In this document: in pieces, positions 8,027 through 16,520 of the stretch | Position numbering within the stretch: position 1 is the stretch's first letter | Layout: the number at the start of each line of letters is the position of its first letter | NCBI RefSeq assembly: GCF_032878875.1 | Contig: NZ_CP118157.1 | Span: forward strand, 310,001 to 374,000 | DNA from: Microbacterium sp. AB | Lineage (GTDB): Bacteria; Actinomycetota; Actinomycetes; Actinomycetales; Microbacteriaceae | Reading direction: 5' to 3' | DNA: 64,000 bases | Program-made: the position numbers and the translations under genes | Notes under the pieces: generated by a model | Told to the model about the DNA's origin: nothing | Database searches by the model: none | Seen by the model: the letters and a program-made list of their open reading frames with translations, nothing else

Positions 8027-10306
8027 ATGTCGATATCCCGGCCAGGGGCGACGACCGGCAGGAGCTACGAGCTCGAGATCGGCGGCATGACGTGCGCCTC
8101 GTGCGCGAACCGCATCGAGAAGAGGCTCAACCGCCTCGAAGGCGTCGAGGCGACGGTGAACTACGCCACGGAGAAGGCGAGGGTGCTCGCGGACGAGCGC
8201 CTCGACCCGCAGCTGCTCATCGCGGAGGTGGAGAGGACCGGCTACACCGCGGCCCTCCCCGCTGCGAACGACGAGTCCGAGGCGGACGGCGAGGCGCCCG
8301 ATCCCGAGCTTGCGTCGCTGCGGCAGCGGCTCATCGTCTCGGTCGTGCTCTCGGTGCCCGTCATCGCGATGGCGATGATCCCCGCCCTGCAGTTCACGTA
8401 CTGGCAGTGGGCGTCCCTCGCGCTCGCCGCCCCCGTCGTGCTGTGGGCCGCGTGGCCGTTCCACCGCGCCGCATGGGCGAACCTGCGCCACGGCGCCGCG
8501 ACGATGGACACCCTCGTGTCGGTGGGCACGCTGTCCGCCCTGCTCTGGTCGCTCTACGCGCTGTTCTTCGGCACCGCGGGGCAGGCCGGCATGACGCACC
8601 CCTTCGAGCTGTCGATCACGCCCTCGGACGGCGCATCGAACATCTACCTCGAGGTCGCCGCGGGCGTGACGATGTTCCTCCTCGGAGGCCGCTACTTCGA
8701 GAAGCGCTCCAAGCGCCGCGCGGGGGCCGCTCTGCGGGCGCTCGTCGAGATGGGCGCGAAGGACGTCGCGGTCGTGCGCGGAGGCGCCGAGGTGCGCATC
8801 CCGGTCGACCGGCTCTCGGTGGGCGACGACTTCGTCGTGCGCCCCGGGGAGAAGGTGGCCACGGACGGCGTGATCGTCTCCGGGCGGTCGGCGATCGACG
8901 CGTCGATGCTCACGGGCGAGTCCGTCCCGGTCGAGGTCGTCGAGGGCGACGCCGTCACGGGGGCCACGGTGAACGCCGGCGGGCGGCTCATCGTGCGCGC
9001 GACGCGCATCGGCTCCGACACCCAGCTCGCCCGGATGGCGAGGCTCGTCGAGGACGCCCAGTCGGGCAAGGCCGAGGTGCAGCGTCTCGCCGACAGGGTC
9101 TCCGGCGTCTTCGTCCCCGTCGTGATCGCCGTGGCGGTCATGACGCTCGGCGCATGGATCGGCGCGGGCTTCCCCCTGTCGGCGGCCTTCACCGCCACCG
9201 TGGCCGTGCTCATCATCGCGTGCCCGTGCGCTCTGGGCCTCGCGACGCCGACGGCTCTGCTCGTCGGCACCGGCCGCGGCGCGCAGCTCGGCATCCTCAT
9301 CAAGGGCCCCGAGGTCCTGGAGTCCACGCGCAAGGTCGACACCGTCGTGCTCGACAAGACGGGCACGGTCACCACGGGCAGGATGACGGTGGCCGAGGTG
9401 GTCACGGCGCCCGGGACCGACCGGGCGCAGCTGCTGCGCCTGGCGGGCGCGATCGAGGACGCGTCCGAGCACCCGATCGCGCAGGCGATCGCCAGGGCGG
9501 CGACCGAGGAGGTCGGCCCCCTCCCCGCCGTCGAGGCCTTCCAGAACGTCGAGGGCGAGGGCGTGACGGGCGTCGTCGACGCGCATGCCCTTCTCGTGGG
9601 CCGGCCGAGCCTCCTGTCCGACCGGTCGGTCGCGCCCGACGCCGAGGTCGCCGCGGCGCGCGAGCGCGCGGAGGGCGAGGGCAAGACCGCCGTGCTCGTG
9701 GCGTGGGACGGCGAGGTGAGGGGGCTCGTCGTCGTCGCGGACCGCGTGAAGGCGACGAGCGCCGAGGCGATCGCGCAGCTCCGGGCGCTGGGCCTCGCTC
9801 CCATCCTGCTCACGGGAGACAACGAGACGGTCGCCCGCCGCATCGCGGGGGAGGTCGGGATCGAGCGCGTGATCTCCGAGGTCATGCCCGCCGACAAGGC
9901 CGCCACCGTGTCGGCGCTGCAGTCCGAGGGGCACGTCGTCGCGATGGTCGGCGACGGCGTCAACGACGCCGGCGCGCTCGCCCAGGCCGACCTGGGGCTG
10001 GCGATGGGCACGGGCGCGGACGTCGCGATCGAGGCGAGCGACATCACGCTCGTCCGTGGCGATCTGCGCAGCGCGGCCGACGCCATCCGGCTCTCCCGCA
10101 AGACGCTCGGCACGATCAAGGGCAACCTGTTCTGGGCGTTCGCCTACAACACGGCGGCGATCCCGCTCGCGGCCCTCGGCCTGCTCAATCCTATGCTCGC
10201 CGGCGCGGCGATGGCGTTCTCGAGCGTCTTCGTCGTCGGCAACAGCCTGCGGCTCCGCTCGTTCCGGAGCGGGTCGGCAGATCGCGGGTCGTCTCCAGCC
10301 GAGTAG
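8027..10306 (+). CDS. copA: Copper-exporting P1B-type ATPase CopA
   Basis: A 759-residue P-type ATPase. Order of parts: one N-terminal HMA domain ([12 protein letters not shown]), two leading helices, the actuator domain with TGES, the transmembrane CPC metal site in [15 protein letters not shown], the phosphorylation motif DKTGTVTTG, the nucleotide-binding [13 protein letters not shown], and the hinge [21 protein letters not shown] with [11 protein letters not shown] and [14 protein letters not shown] in the last helices is the Cu(I) signature (P1B-1). It exports copper from the cytosol. It is the third gene of the operon driven from 6716; a GAGGGA lies 6-11 nt upstream of the ATG at 8027. 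Confidence 0.95.
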   Translation: MSISRPGATTGRSYELEIGGMTCASCANRIEKRLNRLEGVEATVNYATEKARVLADERLDPQLLIAEVERTGYTAALPAANDESEADGEAPDPELASLRQRLIVSVVLSVPVIAMAMIPALQFTYWQWASLALAAPVVLWAAWPFHRAAWANLRHGAATMDTLVSVGTLSALLWSLYALFFGTAGQAGMTHPFELSITPSDGASNIYLEVAAGVTMFLLGGRYFEKRSKRRAGAALRALVEMGAKDVAVVRGGAEVRIPVDRLSVGDDFVVRPGEKVATDGVIVSGRSAIDASMLTGESVPVEVVEGDAVTGATVNAGGRLIVRATRIGSDTQLARMARLVEDAQSGKAEVQRLADRVSGVFVPVVIAVAVMTLGAWIGAGFPLSAAFTATVAVLIIACPCALGLATPTALLVGTGRGAQLGILIKGPEVLESTRKVDTVVLDKTGTVTTGRMTVAEVVTAPGTDRAQLLRLAGAIEDASEHPIAQAIARAATEEVGPLPAVEAFQNVEGEGVTGVVDAHALLVGRPSLLSDRSVAPDAEVAAARERAEGEGKTAVLVAWDGEVRGLVVVADRVKATSAEAIAQLRALGLAPILLTGDNETVARRIAGEVGIERVISEVMPADKAATVSALQSEGHVVAMVGDGVNDAGALAQADLGLAMGTGADVAIEASDITLVRGDLRSAADAIRLSRKTLGTIKGNLFWAFAYNTAAIPLAALGLLNPMLAGAAMAFSSVFVVGNSLRLRSFRSGSADRGSSPAE

Positions 10307-10347
10307 CCGCCGGCCGATCGGGCTCCGCCGACGCCCGCGGAATCAGA

Positions 10348-10377
10348 ATTGTCGACAATAGACAATCCTGATAGGAT
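10348..10377 (+). promoter_or_regulatory. Promoter with ATTGTCGACAAT operator of the GntR gene
   Basis: The perfect palindrome ATTGTCGACAAT (10348-10359) overlaps the -35 TTGTCG (10349-10354). A 17-nt spacer leads to the -10 TAGGAT (10372-10377). A further half site, GACAAT at 10361-10366, follows. The same palindrome class recurs at 14651-14662 and 19814-19825, so the regulator probably represses itself and both catabolic transcripts. Confidence 0.75.
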
Positions 10378-10407
10378 CCCCCTCACGCACTCGATGGAGG
10401 GGGACGC

Positions 10408-11145
10408 ATGAGCGGAGTGGAGACGCTGTCGGCGATCAACAGCCGGCCGACCGCGGTGATCATCGCCGACCAGCTGCGCGAGCGCATCATCGACGGCTCG
10501 TTCGGGCCCGGAGACCAGATCAACGAGGCGCAGGTCGCCGCCCAGCTGAACGTCTCGCGAGGACCCGTGCGCGAGGGGCTCCATCGCCTCGTGCAGGAGG
10601 GCCTGCTGCTGAGCCGGCCGAACCGCGGCGTGTTCGTCCGCGATCTCACGGCCCGCGACGTCGCGGAGGTCTACGAGGCCCGCGAGGTCATCGAGTGCGC
10701 GGCCGCGGAGGTCATCACCAGGCGCGCCCTCGACGCGCGGCGCCGGACGGTCGAGCGCCTCACCCCGATCATCGACCGGATGACGCCGTATGCGGACGCG
10801 CGAGACTGGCGCGGTCTCGGGCGGATCGATCTCGAGTTCCACACCACGCTCGTCGAGGAGGCGGGCAACACGCGTCTCGTGCGCGCGTACTCGACGCTGG
10901 CGACCGAGGCGCTCATCTGCATGTCGCACGCCGACGAGACCTACCCCGATCCCGACCGGGTCGACGCGGACCACCGCGAGATCGCGAGCCTGCTGCGGGA
11001 CGGCGACATGACGGCCGTGCACCTCGCCCTGCACCGGCATCTGTCGCTCGACAACCACCAGCTGCACGACCACGACGACGACGGCGATCTGCGGCACGGC
11101 AGGCCGGAGGAGCGTGCGGCGCCCGTCAGAGCCGGTTCAGGATGA
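10408..11145 (+). CDS. GntR/FCD-family repressor of the amine catabolic cluster
   Basis: A 245-residue regulator. The N-terminal winged helix carries QLRERIIDGSFGPGDQINEA and LNVSRGPVREGLHRL, typical of the FadR group; the FCD domain follows, with FHTTLVEEAGN and DHREIASLLRDGD carrying metal-ligand histidines. GGAGGGG (10396-10402) precedes the ATG by 5 nt. Its 3' end overlaps the convergent aldehyde dehydrogenase by 20 bp. The palindrome in its promoter and in front of the two divergent-side operons makes it the likely repressor of the whole 10.4-19.8 kb block, released by a pathway metabolite. Confidence 0.88.
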   Translation: MSGVETLSAINSRPTAVIIADQLRERIIDGSFGPGDQINEAQVAAQLNVSRGPVREGLHRLVQEGLLLSRPNRGVFVRDLTARDVAEVYEAREVIECAAAEVITRRALDARRRTVERLTPIIDRMTPYADARDWRGLGRIDLEFHTTLVEEAGNTRLVRAYSTLATEALICMSHADETYPDPDRVDADHREIASLLRDGDMTAVHLALHRHLSLDNHQLHDHDDDGDLRHGRPEERAAPVRAGSG

Positions 11146-12601
11146 CGTTCTTCGGGGCGCTCAGCTCGAGCACGGCGCTCGCGACCCCCTCGCGGCCGAC
11201 GCCGGACCGCCTGGACCCGCCGAACGGCATGGCGTCGATGCGGAAGTCGCTCGTCTCGTTGACGAGCACGGTGCCGACGCGCAGCCTGGCGGCGGCGTGC
11301 ATCGCGACGGTGACCGACGCGGTGAACACGCCCGCCTGCAGCCCGTAGTCGGTCGCGTCGGCGCGGGCGATCGCGTCGTCCAGCTCCGTGAACGGCAGGA
11401 TCGAGACGACGGGGCCGAAGACCTCCTCCTCGAGCACGCGTGCGCCCGCCGGCACGTCGACGAGCACCGTCGGCTCGTGGAACGCCCCGTGGAGGCCGCC
11501 CCCCGCGACGATGCGCGCGCCCTGGGCCTCGGCCTCGCGGATCCAGCTCTGGACGCGATCGGCCTCGCGCCGTGAGATGAGCGGGCCCACGTCGGTGGAG
11601 GGCGAGCGCTTGGTCCCCACGACGAGCCCGCGGGCGCCTTCGGACACGAGCGCGACGAGCTCGTCGTAGACCGCCGCGTGCGCCAGGACGCGCTGCACCG
11701 AGAGGCAGTTCTGCCCCGCGACGCCGAACGCGCCGTCGACGATGCCCGCCGCGGCGGCGGAGACGTCGCCGTCCTCGCACACGATGACGGCGTTGTTGCC
11801 GCCGAGCTCCATGAGGGTCTTGCGCGCCCCGGCCGTCGCGGCGATGAGGTCGCCGGTCGCGGGGCCTCCCGTGAACGACACGGCGTCCACGCGACGATCG
11901 CGCACGAGCGCCGTGCCGGCCTCGCGATCCGACACCAGCGCGGCCATCCTGCGCGGGGGCATCCCGGCGCGCAGCAGGAGGTCGAGCAGCGCGAGCGCCG
12001 ACAGCGGCGTCTTCTGCGCGGGCTTGAGGACGACGGCGTTGCCGGCGATGAGGGCGGGGCCGACCTTGTGCGCGACGAGGTTCATCGGGTCGTTGAACGG
12101 CGTGATCGCCGCGACGACGCCGAGCGGCTCCCGGCGGTTCCAGCCGATCCGGCCCGCCCCGCGCGCGGTGTCGGCGAACGGCAGGGTCTCGCCCTCCAGC
12201 AGGGGAGCGGCCGCGGCCGACAGCCGCAGCGTCTCCGCCGTGCGCGCGACCTCGCGCAGCGCCTCCGTGATCGTCTTGCTGCTCTCCGCCGACAGGATCG
12301 CGGCCAGGCGCTCGTGCTCCTCGCGGACGAGCGCCGCGGCGCGCTCGAGCGTCTCGCGGCGCTCCCACAGCTCCCACGCGTCCTCGCGCAGGCTGCGTGA
12401 GACGCCGCCGACGGCGGCGTCGACGTCGGCCGGCCCGGCCAGGCGGACCCGGCCCACGACCGAGCCGTCCTCGGGGTCGACGACCTCCAGGGCGAGATCA
12501 TCGGTCAGCCAGCGGCCGTCCAGATAGCCGCCGCCCGGGATGCCCCCGGTCCCGGCCGCGTCCAGCGCGGGCGGGGCGACGTCGCGGGTGCTCGCGCTCA
12601 T
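11126..12601 (-). CDS. NAD-dependent aldehyde dehydrogenase of the catabolic cluster
   Basis: A 491-residue ALDH. It has NRREPLGVVAAITPFNDP for cofactor binding, the base glutamate in LMELGGNNAVIV and the catalytic cysteine in VAGQNCLSVQRV. It is the third gene of the HAD-oxidase-ALDH transcript and would oxidise the aldehyde released by the FAD oxidase upstream. I chose the ATG at 12601, with AGAGAGGGA 8 nt upstream; an in-frame GTG at 12607 is possible. Its end overlaps the GntR gene. It is only distantly similar to the ALDH at 4404-5897, so the two pathways are not simple duplicates. Confidence 0.88.
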   Translation of the reverse strand: MSASTRDVAPPALDAAGTGGIPGGGYLDGRWLTDDLALEVVDPEDGSVVGRVRLAGPADVDAAVGGVSRSLREDAWELWERRETLERAAALVREEHERLAAILSAESSKTITEALREVARTAETLRLSAAAAPLLEGETLPFADTARGAGRIGWNRREPLGVVAAITPFNDPMNLVAHKVGPALIAGNAVVLKPAQKTPLSALALLDLLLRAGMPPRRMAALVSDREAGTALVRDRRVDAVSFTGGPATGDLIAATAGARKTLMELGGNNAVIVCEDGDVSAAAAGIVDGAFGVAGQNCLSVQRVLAHAAVYDELVALVSEGARGLVVGTKRSPSTDVGPLISRREADRVQSWIREAEAQGARIVAGGGLHGAFHEPTVLVDVPAGARVLEEEVFGPVVSILPFTELDDAIARADATDYGLQAGVFTASVTVAMHAAARLRVGTVLVNETSDFRIDAMPFGGSRRSGVGREGVASAVLELSAPKNVILNRL

Positions 12602-12617
12602 CTCCACGGTCCCTCTC

Positions 12618-13931
12618 TCAGCTCAGCTTGTCCTGCAGCCCGTACCAGGCGCCGCCGAGGGGAAGCATCCACGGTGCGCCGTAGTGGCCGGGGATCCACG
12701 GGTTCCTCAGATCCCGCCAGACGTTGGCCTCGGGCCGGCCCGACACGACGTCGGCCATGACCTTGCCCATGTAGGTGGCCATCTGCACGCCGTGCCCGGA
12801 GTAGCTCGTCGAGTAGAAGAGCCCCCTGTGCTCGCCCGCGTGCACCATCTGGTCCATCGAGATGTCGACGAGCCCGCCCCACATGTAGTCGATCCGGGCC
12901 TCCCGCATCTGCGGGAAGACGTGGTGCATCGCGCGGATGAGGATCTCCCCGCTCTTGCGGTCGGAAGACGGGTCTGACTGCGCGAAGCGGGCGCGGCCGC
13001 CGAACAGCAGGCGGTTGTCGGGCGTGATGCGGAAGTAGTAGATGAAGTTCTTCGTGTCCGACGCCATCCGGCGGTTCGGCAGCAGCTCGTCGGCGACCGC
13101 CTGCGGCAGTGGCTCCGTCACCACGATGAAGCTGCCGACCGGGACGATGCGACGCTGCACCCAGCCGAACGGGCGCCCGGTGTATCCGCTCGTGCCGATG
13201 ACGACCTTGCCGGCGCGGATCGTGCCCCGCGAGGTCTGCAGGACGTGCGTGGTGCCGTCGCCGATGCGCGTGACGTCGACGACCTCCGCGTTCTCGTGGA
13301 CGGTGGCGCCGGCCTCGACGGCGAGGCGCGCGAGCTCGTGTCCGAACTTCGCGACGTGCACGCCCGCGCCGAGCGGGTCGACCATGGCGCCGTGGTAGAC
13401 GTCGGAACCGATCTCGCTGCGGATGCTCTCCCGGTCGACGATCCGCACGGGCTGCCCGACGAGGCGGCGAAGGGCGTCGGCGGTCTGCGTGAGCCCCTCG
13501 AAGTGCGACTCCTTCCAGGCGAGGTTCATCTTGCCCGAACGGGCGTAGTCGACGTCCAGGCCGTTCTCGCGCACGATGTCCTCGATGAGGTCGATCGCCC
13601 TGTTGTACTCCGTGAAGTACCCGATGGCGCGCTGCTCCCCGTAGCGTCTGAGCGCCTGGCGGAACCCGATCGCGAGGCCCGTCGTCGCCATCCCGCCGTT
13701 GCGCCCGGATGCGCCCCAGACGACGGTGTTCGCCTCGAGGACCGCGACGGACCTGCCGGCGCGGGCCGCGTGCAGCGCGGTCGAGAGCCCCGTGAAGCCC
13801 GCGCCGACGACGGCGACGTCGACCTCCTTCGGGATGGTCGTCGTGCGGTAGTCGCCGCTGGGGACGGCCGTGTCGAGCCAGTAGGACGTCATCTTCACGT
13901 CGGTGCCGACGCGGGTGCCGGAGTCGCTCAT
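12618..13931 (-). CDS. FAD-dependent amine oxidoreductase (DAO family, PuuB-like)
   Basis: A 437-residue flavoprotein. The dinucleotide fold VDVAVVGAGFTGLSTALHAAR lies near residue 35, followed by WGASGRNGGM, a contact loop of the D-amino-acid oxidase (DAO) superfamily. The N-terminal SYWLDTA resembles the SYW start of gamma-glutamylputrescine oxidases. The late GHGVQMATYMGK binds the flavin. It should oxidise an amine to an imine/aldehyde, producing reduced FAD. The start ATG at 13931 lies 2 nt after the stop of the HAD gene, so the two are co-translated. The aldehyde dehydrogenase follows 16 nt later. Substrate is unknown; a polyamine derivative, secondary amine or D-amino acid all fit. Confidence 0.85.
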   Translation of the reverse strand: MSDSGTRVGTDVKMTSYWLDTAVPSGDYRTTTIPKEVDVAVVGAGFTGLSTALHAARAGRSVAVLEANTVVWGASGRNGGMATTGLAIGFRQALRRYGEQRAIGYFTEYNRAIDLIEDIVRENGLDVDYARSGKMNLAWKESHFEGLTQTADALRRLVGQPVRIVDRESIRSEIGSDVYHGAMVDPLGAGVHVAKFGHELARLAVEAGATVHENAEVVDVTRIGDGTTHVLQTSRGTIRAGKVVIGTSGYTGRPFGWVQRRIVPVGSFIVVTEPLPQAVADELLPNRRMASDTKNFIYYFRITPDNRLLFGGRARFAQSDPSSDRKSGEILIRAMHHVFPQMREARIDYMWGGLVDISMDQMVHAGEHRGLFYSTSYSGHGVQMATYMGKVMADVVSGRPEANVWRDLRNPWIPGHYGAPWMLPLGGAWYGLQDKLS

Positions 13932-13933
13932 GA

Positions 13934-14602
13934 TCAGATCCCCAGAGCCTTGGCGACCTCGTCGAGCGTGTCCATCCGCACGGCGCCGTAGTGGGGGAGG
14001 TCGGGGTCGTAGCCGCGGTCGAGGAGCACCTTGTCGCGGATGCCCAGATCGAACGCCGGCATGTGGTCGTAGCGCTGGTGCGACGAGATGTGGAGGAAGT
14101 CCTCCGGCGTCGCGTCGAGCGTGTCGAACATGTACTCGAACGCCTGGTACCGCGGCTTGTACGCCTGCGCCTGCTCCGCCGTGAGGACGGCGTGGAAGGG
14201 AGCCCCGAGGCGCGGGACGCTCGCGGCGAGGTGGCGGTCGTCGGCGTTCGAGAGGATGACGAGCGGGAAGTGCTCGGCGATCTTCCGGAGCGGCGAGACG
14301 ACGTCCTCGTGCGCGCCCCACGTGAGCACGGCCGAGGTGAGGGCAGCGATGTCGCCGTCGCGCACCTCGAGGCCGAATCGGGCGCACGTGCGGCGGTACG
14401 CCGCCTCGATGATCTCGTCGTACGGCGCGTACTCGAGGACCTGGTCCAGACGGTAGATGCGGAAGCGGTCCATGAAGGCCTCGACGCCGGCCGCATCCAG
14501 GCGGTCCGAGATCAGCGGGACGGTCGCTTCGCGGATCCGGAAGGAGATGAGGGTGCCGTAGCAGTCGAAGGAGATGTACCGGGGGCGGAACGTGGGTGTC
14601 AC
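13934..14602 (-). CDS. HAD-superfamily hydrolase, haloacid-dehalogenase type II-like
   Basis: A 222-residue hydrolase. Motif I is SFDCYGTLI with the nucleophilic aspartate, motif II is LSNADD, the lysine is in YKPRYQAF, and the acidic end is RDKVLLDRGYDP. SFDCYGTLI is the form found in the type II dehalogenase branch rather than in phosphatases. I chose the GTG at 14602, where the codons change from leader to conserved core and which lies about 20 nt after the predicted transcription start. A longer frame reaching 14680 would cross the operator. First gene of the HAD-oxidase-ALDH operon. What it hydrolyses in this pathway is unclear. Confidence 0.8.
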   Translation of the reverse strand: MTPTFRPRYISFDCYGTLISFRIREATVPLISDRLDAAGVEAFMDRFRIYRLDQVLEYAPYDEIIEAAYRRTCARFGLEVRDGDIAALTSAVLTWGAHEDVVSPLRKIAEHFPLVILSNADDRHLAASVPRLGAPFHAVLTAEQAQAYKPRYQAFEYMFDTLDATPEDFLHISSHQRYDHMPAFDLGIRDKVLLDRGYDPDLPHYGAVRMDTLDEVAKALGI

Positions 14603-14628
14603 GGGGGAGCCTTTCTCGTCGTCAGTCG

Positions 14629-14662
14629 AGCGTAGGGAGAATGTCGTCGTATTGTCAACAAT
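14629..14662 (-). promoter_or_regulatory. Promoter with ATTGTTGACAAT operator of the HAD-oxidase-ALDH operon
   Basis: On the minus strand the -35 TTGACA (14658-14653) lies inside the palindrome ATTGTTGACAAT (14662-14651). An 18-nt spacer gives a -10 TACGCT (14634-14629). A bound GntR dimer would cover the -35. The palindrome is 5 nt past the stop codon of the permease gene, so the catabolic genes have their own promoter. Confidence 0.75.
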
Positions 14663-14666
14663 CCGA

Positions 14667-16487
14667 CTATAAGCGGTCACGCCGGCCGCCTCGACGCCCG
14701 CGTCCGCTGCGGAAGTCGACGGTCAGGCTCGACAGCGACACCGCGAAGACCGACAGCAGCGCCAGCGCGCCGGCGGGGACCAGCACGACCAGCGGCGAAC
14801 GCTCCACGTAGGGCATGCCCTCGGCGAGGATGAGCCCCCAGTCGGGCTGCGGGGGCTGGGGCCCCAGGCCGAGGAACCCCAGGGCGGCGAGAGCCAGCGC
14901 GATGCCCGGCAGGCGCAGGGCGGCGTGGCGGAGCACGGGGCCGATCACGCTCGGCAGCACGTAGCGGAGCATCGTCCGCGTCGTGCCGACGCCGAGCACG
15001 GGCGCGATCCGCACGTACGGCTGTGCTTTGACCTCGGCGACGAGCGCGGCGGTGTGCGCGGCGAGCGGCGCCCAGCTGACCGCGGTGACCGCGAGGGCCG
15101 CGCCGAAGGCCGACGGCCCGAGGACCGCGGAGACGAGGAGGCCGGCGATCACCGGGGGCGCGGCGTTGGTGATCTCGATGGGCCCGGCCGCGAGGTTCGG
15201 GAACATGCCGATGAGCAGACCCAGCACGAGGCACGCCACGGCGGCGATCGCGGCCACGCCGATCGTCGTCAGCGCGCCGTGCGAGATGCGGGCCAGCACG
15301 TCCCTGCCGCTCGCGTCCGCGCCGAGCGGCAGCTCCCACGTGGGAGGAGCCAGACGCGGGAAGTCGAGCGAGTAGGGGTCGCGCGGCAGGCCCACGAGGA
15401 TGAGGGCGACGAGGATCGCGAGCGTCGTCGCCGGCAGGATCCAGGCGCTCCGCGGGCTGGGGGCCTGCGGCACCGACGTCGGGAGCGAGCCGGTGCGCAG
15501 GGCGGGCCCCAGGAGCACGCGCCGCACGATGCCTGCCCCGACGCCCAGCGCCACGGCCAGCAGCATGAGCAGGATGACGCCCGCCTGCAGCACGGGCAGA
15601 TCCTGCGATTCGGCCGCGCCGAGGGTCGCACGGCCGATGCCGGGGATCGCGTAGACCTGCTCCACGGCGACGGCGCCCGCAGTGAGCCCCACGAGCACGA
15701 GCCCGATCTGCGGGGCGATGCCGGGCAGGGTCCGGCGGATGGCCGCGCCGACGATCCGCCGCCTCGGAAAGCCCGCCACCGTCCACGTGGCCACCCATCG
15801 CTCGCCGAACGTCCGCGCCAGGGCGTCCGAGAACAGCCGGCCGACGAACCCACCGGCGGGCAGGCCCATGGCGAGCGCCGGCAGCACGGCGTTCGCCGTG
15901 TCCGCCCAGCCGTACGGAGGGAACCACCGCAGCCACACCGCGAAGACGACCAGCAGCAGCGAGGCGAGCAGGAACTCGGGCATCGCCGTGAAGGCCGCTG
16001 CGATGCCCCCGCCCGTGCGGTCGCCGCGGCCGTCGAGGCCGCGGCGGAAGGTCGCCGCGCTGAGCCCGGATGCGACGACGAACGCGACGGCGAGCGAGAA
16101 CAGCATGAGCGTGAGCGAGACCCCGAGCGCCGACAGCATGACGGGGAGGACGGGCTCACGGCTGACCCAGGACACGCCCCAGTCGCCGCGCAGGGCGTTG
16201 CCCAGCCAGGCGAAGAACACGCCGAAGGGTCCGGCGCCGAGCCCGAGCTCCTGCCGGACGGCGTCCAGCGCCTCCGGCGTGATGTCGCGCTCGGCGAAGC
16301 GGGCGCGGAAGATCGACAGCGCGGGATCTCGGTCGGACAGCCACGGCAGCACGCCCAGCATGAACACGACGACGAGGATCGACGCCGCTCGGGACGCCGC
16401 GGGCAGCCACGTGCGCGGCGAGCGGTCCCCCGTGCGTCCGCGACGTGCGCGCTGCAGCATCGGCACGGCCTGTGTCGAGACGACCAT
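14667..16487 (-). CDS. Fused peptide/nickel-type ABC permease (DppB-DppC in one chain)
   Basis: A 606-residue membrane protein, about twice the normal permease length. Residues about 20-325 look like DppB: the family N-terminal helix, then GVFFAWLGNALRGDWGVSW and the coupling loop EQVYAIPGIGRATLGAAES. Residues about 345-590 look like DppC: DPYSLDFPRLAPPTWELP, LGADASGRDVLARISHG and the coupling region PQPDWGLILAEG. Normally these are separate genes. The partner ATPase is fused too. The basic tail RSGRGRRGGRRDRL is cytoplasmic. It lies 33 nt after the binding-protein gene. Confidence 0.88.
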   Translation of the reverse strand: MVVSTQAVPMLQRARRGRTGDRSPRTWLPAASRAASILVVVFMLGVLPWLSDRDPALSIFRARFAERDITPEALDAVRQELGLGAGPFGVFFAWLGNALRGDWGVSWVSREPVLPVMLSALGVSLTLMLFSLAVAFVVASGLSAATFRRGLDGRGDRTGGGIAAAFTAMPEFLLASLLLVVFAVWLRWFPPYGWADTANAVLPALAMGLPAGGFVGRLFSDALARTFGERWVATWTVAGFPRRRIVGAAIRRTLPGIAPQIGLVLVGLTAGAVAVEQVYAIPGIGRATLGAAESQDLPVLQAGVILLMLLAVALGVGAGIVRRVLLGPALRTGSLPTSVPQAPSPRSAWILPATTLAILVALILVGLPRDPYSLDFPRLAPPTWELPLGADASGRDVLARISHGALTTIGVAAIAAVACLVLGLLIGMFPNLAAGPIEITNAAPPVIAGLLVSAVLGPSAFGAALAVTAVSWAPLAAHTAALVAEVKAQPYVRIAPVLGVGTTRTMLRYVLPSVIGPVLRHAALRLPGIALALAALGFLGLGPQPPQPDWGLILAEGMPYVERSPLVVLVPAGALALLSVFAVSLSSLTVDFRSGRGRRGGRRDRL

Positions 16488-16520
16488 CGGCAGTCCTTTC
16501 CGGCTCTGTCGGCAGGCGGC

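Noticed and set aside
11126..11145. Overlap of the GntR and ALDH genes as a sign of a wrong stop codon
   Set aside because: Both frames are conserved to near their ends and a short convergent overlap is common in compact genomes.
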